Positions 61,691-64,000 of a DNA stretch of 64,000 nucleotides are shown in pieces. Source of the stretch: Nitrospira sp. BO4. GTDB taxonomy: Bacteria; Nitrospirota; Nitrospiria; Nitrospirales; Nitrospiraceae. Made by a program: the position numbers and the translations under genes. Every line of letters starts with the position of its first letter. The first letter of the stretch is position 1. The notes beneath the pieces are model-generated. The model saw nothing but the letters and a program-made list of their open reading frames with translations, was not told where the DNA came from and did no database searches. The stretch spans positions 1-64,000 of the forward strand of contig JAMPUU010000017.1 of the NCBI GenBank assembly GCA_030144965.1. Reading direction: 5' to 3'.

Positions 61691-63169
61691 ATGTCATCAC
61701 GAGAAGCCACAGTCTGTACCGATCTCCACTCTCCCTTAGAAGGCAAGACACAGACGCTAATCGTAGATCTGGATGGAACCCTCCTCTGCACCGATACTCT
61801 TCATGAATCAGTTTTACAGCTCCTTCGTGAGAAAACCATTTCCGTTCTCTATCTTCCTTTTTGGTTGTTAGCTGGAAAGGCTTTCCTCAAACAGAGGTTG
61901 GCGGACTCCATTAAATTAAATCCGGCGACGCTCCCGTACAACGTTGCGCTCATCGATTGGCTGAAACAGCAAAAACAACTTGGGCATAGGCTCGTACTCT
62001 GTACCGCCACCAATAGGAGGGTGGCGCAACGGATAGCAGACCATATTCAGTTGTTTGATGAAGTCATGGCCAGCGACGGGAAGCACAATTTGGCCGGCGC
62101 CAGAAAAAAGGTTGCTTTGGATCAGGCGTATGGAGAGGGTGGATACATCTATGCGGGGAATTCTGTGGATGACATGCATGTTTGGAGTGGCGCATCAAAA
62201 GGCATCGTGGTCAATGCGTCACCAAGCGTTTTAGCCAAAGCGAAACAAGTGACGGAAATTCACGGGCACTTTCCACGCGTTCCAATAACATGGTCAGCGT
62301 GGCGTCGAGTATTTCGTGTTCATCAATGGTTGAAAAACTTATTGCTCTTCGTGCCGTTGCTGGCAGCACATCGGTTCACCGAAGTACAGTTGCTGGCGCA
62401 GCTTGTTGTGGCGTTTTGTTCTTTCAGTCTCTGTGCTTCGGCAGTCTATATTACGAACGATCTGCTTGATCTTGACAGTGACAGGCGACATCCCAACAAG
62501 AAATATCGTCCCTTCGCATCCGGCTTGGTGCCGATACACTATGGAGTCTTATTAGTTCCGGTTTGTAGCGTGCTGAGTCTTGCGTTAGCGATCCAGATTG
62601 GTAGGTATTTTACGGCATGGCTTGTAGTGTATTTCGCATTAACATTTGCCTATTCAGTAAAGCTCAAGCGGCTTGTCCTGGTGGATTGTTTGACGTTAGC
62701 TGCCTTGTACACTCTGCGAGTTGTCGCAGGTGCAGCAACTATATCGATTCGGCTCTCGTTCTGGCTGCTCGCCTTCTCCGTCTTTATATTTACATCATTG
62801 GCGTTCGTGAAACGGTATGCTGAATTACAAAGTTCTTTGCGAGAGGGGAAAACCCACACACATGGGCGCGGCTACTATGTGATCGATGCGCCAATTGTCG
62901 AAACGCTGGGTATTGCTGCCGGGTACGCTGCGGTGTTGGTGCTCGCGCTGTACTTGCATGGGGAAAGTGCAACTACACTTTACCGTACTCCTGAATTTAT
63001 TTGGGGAGCCGTACCACTATTGATGCTCTGGATCAGCTGGATATGGTTGAAGGCGCATCGGGGACATATGCACGACGATCCGCTCGTCTTTGCCGTGAGA
63101 GACAAAGTAAGTTGGGCGGTTTTGATTGGTATGGGCATAAGCTTTGCGGCTGCGATGGTTGTCGTGTAA
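61691..63169 (+). CDS. HAD phosphatase-UbiA prenyltransferase fusion
   Basis: 492 residues. The N-terminal HAD domain (about 20-185) has LIVDLDGTLLCTD with D26 and D28, LVLCTATNRR, and AGNSVDDMHVW. The C-terminal UbiA domain (about 205-490) has INDLLDLDSDRRHPNKKYRPFASG with the first Asp-rich motif and seven to eight membrane helices. Similar fused proteins transfer phosphoribosyl groups onto polyprenyl phosphate, with the HAD part removing the phosphate, as in decaprenyl-phosphoribose synthesis. Consistent with a cell-surface polysaccharide region. Confidence 0.92.
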   Translation: MSSREATVCTDLHSPLEGKTQTLIVDLDGTLLCTDTLHESVLQLLREKTISVLYLPFWLLAGKAFLKQRLADSIKLNPATLPYNVALIDWLKQQKQLGHRLVLCTATNRRVAQRIADHIQLFDEVMASDGKHNLAGARKKVALDQAYGEGGYIYAGNSVDDMHVWSGASKGIVVNASPSVLAKAKQVTEIHGHFPRVPITWSAWRRVFRVHQWLKNLLLFVPLLAAHRFTEVQLLAQLVVAFCSFSLCASAVYITNDLLDLDSDRRHPNKKYRPFASGLVPIHYGVLLVPVCSVLSLALAIQIGRYFTAWLVVYFALTFAYSVKLKRLVLVDCLTLAALYTLRVVAGAATISIRLSFWLLAFSVFIFTSLAFVKRYAELQSSLREGKTHTHGRGYYVIDAPIVETLGIAAGYAAVLVLALYLHGESATTLYRTPEFIWGAVPLLMLWISWIWLKAHRGHMHDDPLVFAVRDKVSWAVLIGMGISFAAAMVVV

Positions 63170-63189
63170 ATGCAACCTGCATCGATTGC

Positions 63190-63400
63190 GATCGCTTCAC
63201 CGTTCTCGACTGGGCAAGGCGCCGGATATAGCCCGGCAGTTCTCCTACACGCTAGTATCAGATTTCTGCCTCGATACGGTGCAGAAGACCATCGCCCTGT
63301 ATGGCATCCCAACCATCTTCAATGCCGACCAAGGTGCGTCAGTCCACCAGCCATGAGTTTATGGGGCGCTTTAATCACAACGACCTTCAATGAGCATGGG
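63190..63400 (+). pseudogene. IS3-family transposase fragment
   Basis: FSYTLVSDFCLDTVQKTIALYG and IPTIFNADQGA correspond to the part of the IS3 OrfB core around the second catalytic Asp. The frame then shifts (the QFTS block is read as VSPP...) and the remainder is unrecognisable. There are no visible ends. A relic, of a different subgroup from the element at the left edge. Confidence 0.75.
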
Positions 63401-63540
63401 ATTAAAAAAGGCTGCTGGGTAGCATCTGTTGGTGGAACGCCGCAAGGGAACCAAGGTCAGAGGGCCTCTTTGGATCGTGTCTCGTTGATGCAGGGCTCAT
63501 CAATTTCGCAGGGGTATTCTCAGACAGAAATAATCAAACC

Positions 63541-64000
63541 ATGAGCCTTTTTAAATTCTCCCCATCAACGTTCTCAATTGGTGCGTGCTGGTTTCTGACC
63601 TCTGTGGTCTTTTACACACTGAATATTGCGCAACTAGCACCACTATTCTTTAGTGATGAAGCACAGGTCGCACTGGTGGGGAATGATGGCTCGTTTTTTG
63701 GGGCCGATACGGTCGAAATCGCCGACGCTATGCGAGCGTTGACTGTAAATGGAGATATGCGCAAACACCCGTTGTTTTCGATAGTGACCGCGCCGATGGT
63801 TGATGCTGTAGGATGGCTATTTAGGATTGACGAGAATCGGTCAGTTATCGTGACTCTTGGTCTAATATCAGCAGGTAATGTCACTTTCGCATGGTGGATA
63901 CTGAGTCAATTTGCAGTATCAAAGACGCTTGGTCTGGCACTATCTGTGATGTACGGATTAATGTTTAGCAATCTGACATTTTTCAGCATTCCTGAGACAT
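63541..64000 (+). CDS. Polytopic membrane protein, N-terminal part (runs off window)
   Basis: 153 residues to the end of the window from the ATG at 63541. Hydrophobic helices at about 10-35 and from 100 on (IVTLGLISAGNVTFAWWIL). An acidic loop (PLFFSDEAQVAL) near residue 35-45 resembles the catalytic loop of membrane-bound GT-C glycosyltransferases. Its position after the UbiA fusion supports a glycan role. Family not certain from the part seen. Confidence 0.6.
   Translation, partial: MSLFKFSPSTFSIGACWFLTSVVFYTLNIAQLAPLFFSDEAQVALVGNDGSFFGADTVEIADAMRALTVNGDMRKHPLFSIVTAPMVDAVGWLFRIDENRSVIVTLGLISAGNVTFAWWILSQFAVSKTLGLALSVMYGLMFSNLTFFSIPET

Overview
The window (64 kb, GC-rich with a few AT-rich islands) reads as chromosomal DNA of a Nitrospira-like bacterium. 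That assignment is an inference from gene content: duplicated type II NADH dehydrogenases, many short multihaem-poor cytochrome and zinc-ribbon proteins, PilZ-like and sigma-54 regulators, and the gcvH-lpd-comEA-tyrS block. No rRNA or other taxonomic marker is present.

1-10.4 kb is a mobile region on a tRNA-Ser(GCU) gene. An IS3-type element has cut off a tyrosine integrase gene next to the tRNA 3' end. To the right of the intact tRNA there are three further copies of its 5' half (6027, 7894, 8974). Each is preceded at a constant 81-83 bp by a run of 10-bp iterons carrying CGGTA. These att-like sites split the region into cassettes. The first carries a 1381-residue HTH/nuclease-like/helical protein, a candidate defence gene. 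The next two carry small paralogous proteins that I call family alpha (plus strand, with a conserved hairpin leader) and family beta (minus strand). A fourth, decayed unit has an RRM RNA-binding protein, a beta pseudogene and iterons but no tRNA core. I think this integron-like cassette array with tRNA-derived cores is the most novel object in the window.

10.4-19.4 kb holds small accessory proteins (a paralogous pair, an internally duplicated protein, a c-type cytochrome, two zinc ribbons, a PilZ-like protein) and two NDH-2 genes separated by an oppositely oriented lipoprotein gene. 19.5-33 kb holds a GAF-GAF-PAS sigma-54 activator, a secreted protein, and an overlapping STAS / ECF sigma / zinc anti-sigma / Met-Lys-rich periplasmic protein operon. 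It then has a cytochrome b plus Tat-exported molybdopterin oxidoreductase pair, a glycosyltransferase, and the large helicase Lhr.

33-46 kb holds an amber-interrupted lipoprotein, an AraC/DUF1272/DJ-1 group, a tandem duplication of the Met-Lys-rich gene (one copy decayed), a P-II-like protein, a cytochrome P450 next to an MHS-type transporter, and a lysozyme-like transglycosylase. 46-53 kb is core metabolism: a methyltransferase-glycosyltransferase fusion, a methyltransferase, ndk, gcvH, lpd, a ComEA-like HhH protein and tyrS, the last three overlapping.

53-64 kb is accessory again. It has a stand-alone SIR2-like protein with a GTG start, a DUF3943 outer-membrane protein and an asparagine-synthase-like protein. 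A 5' half of tRNA-Gly(CCC) is fused to a strong hairpin, followed by two more divergent alpha-family genes and the remnant of a periplasmic protein. The window ends in a polysaccharide-type region with a HAD-UbiA fusion, an IS3 remnant, and the start of a polytopic membrane protein that runs off the edge.
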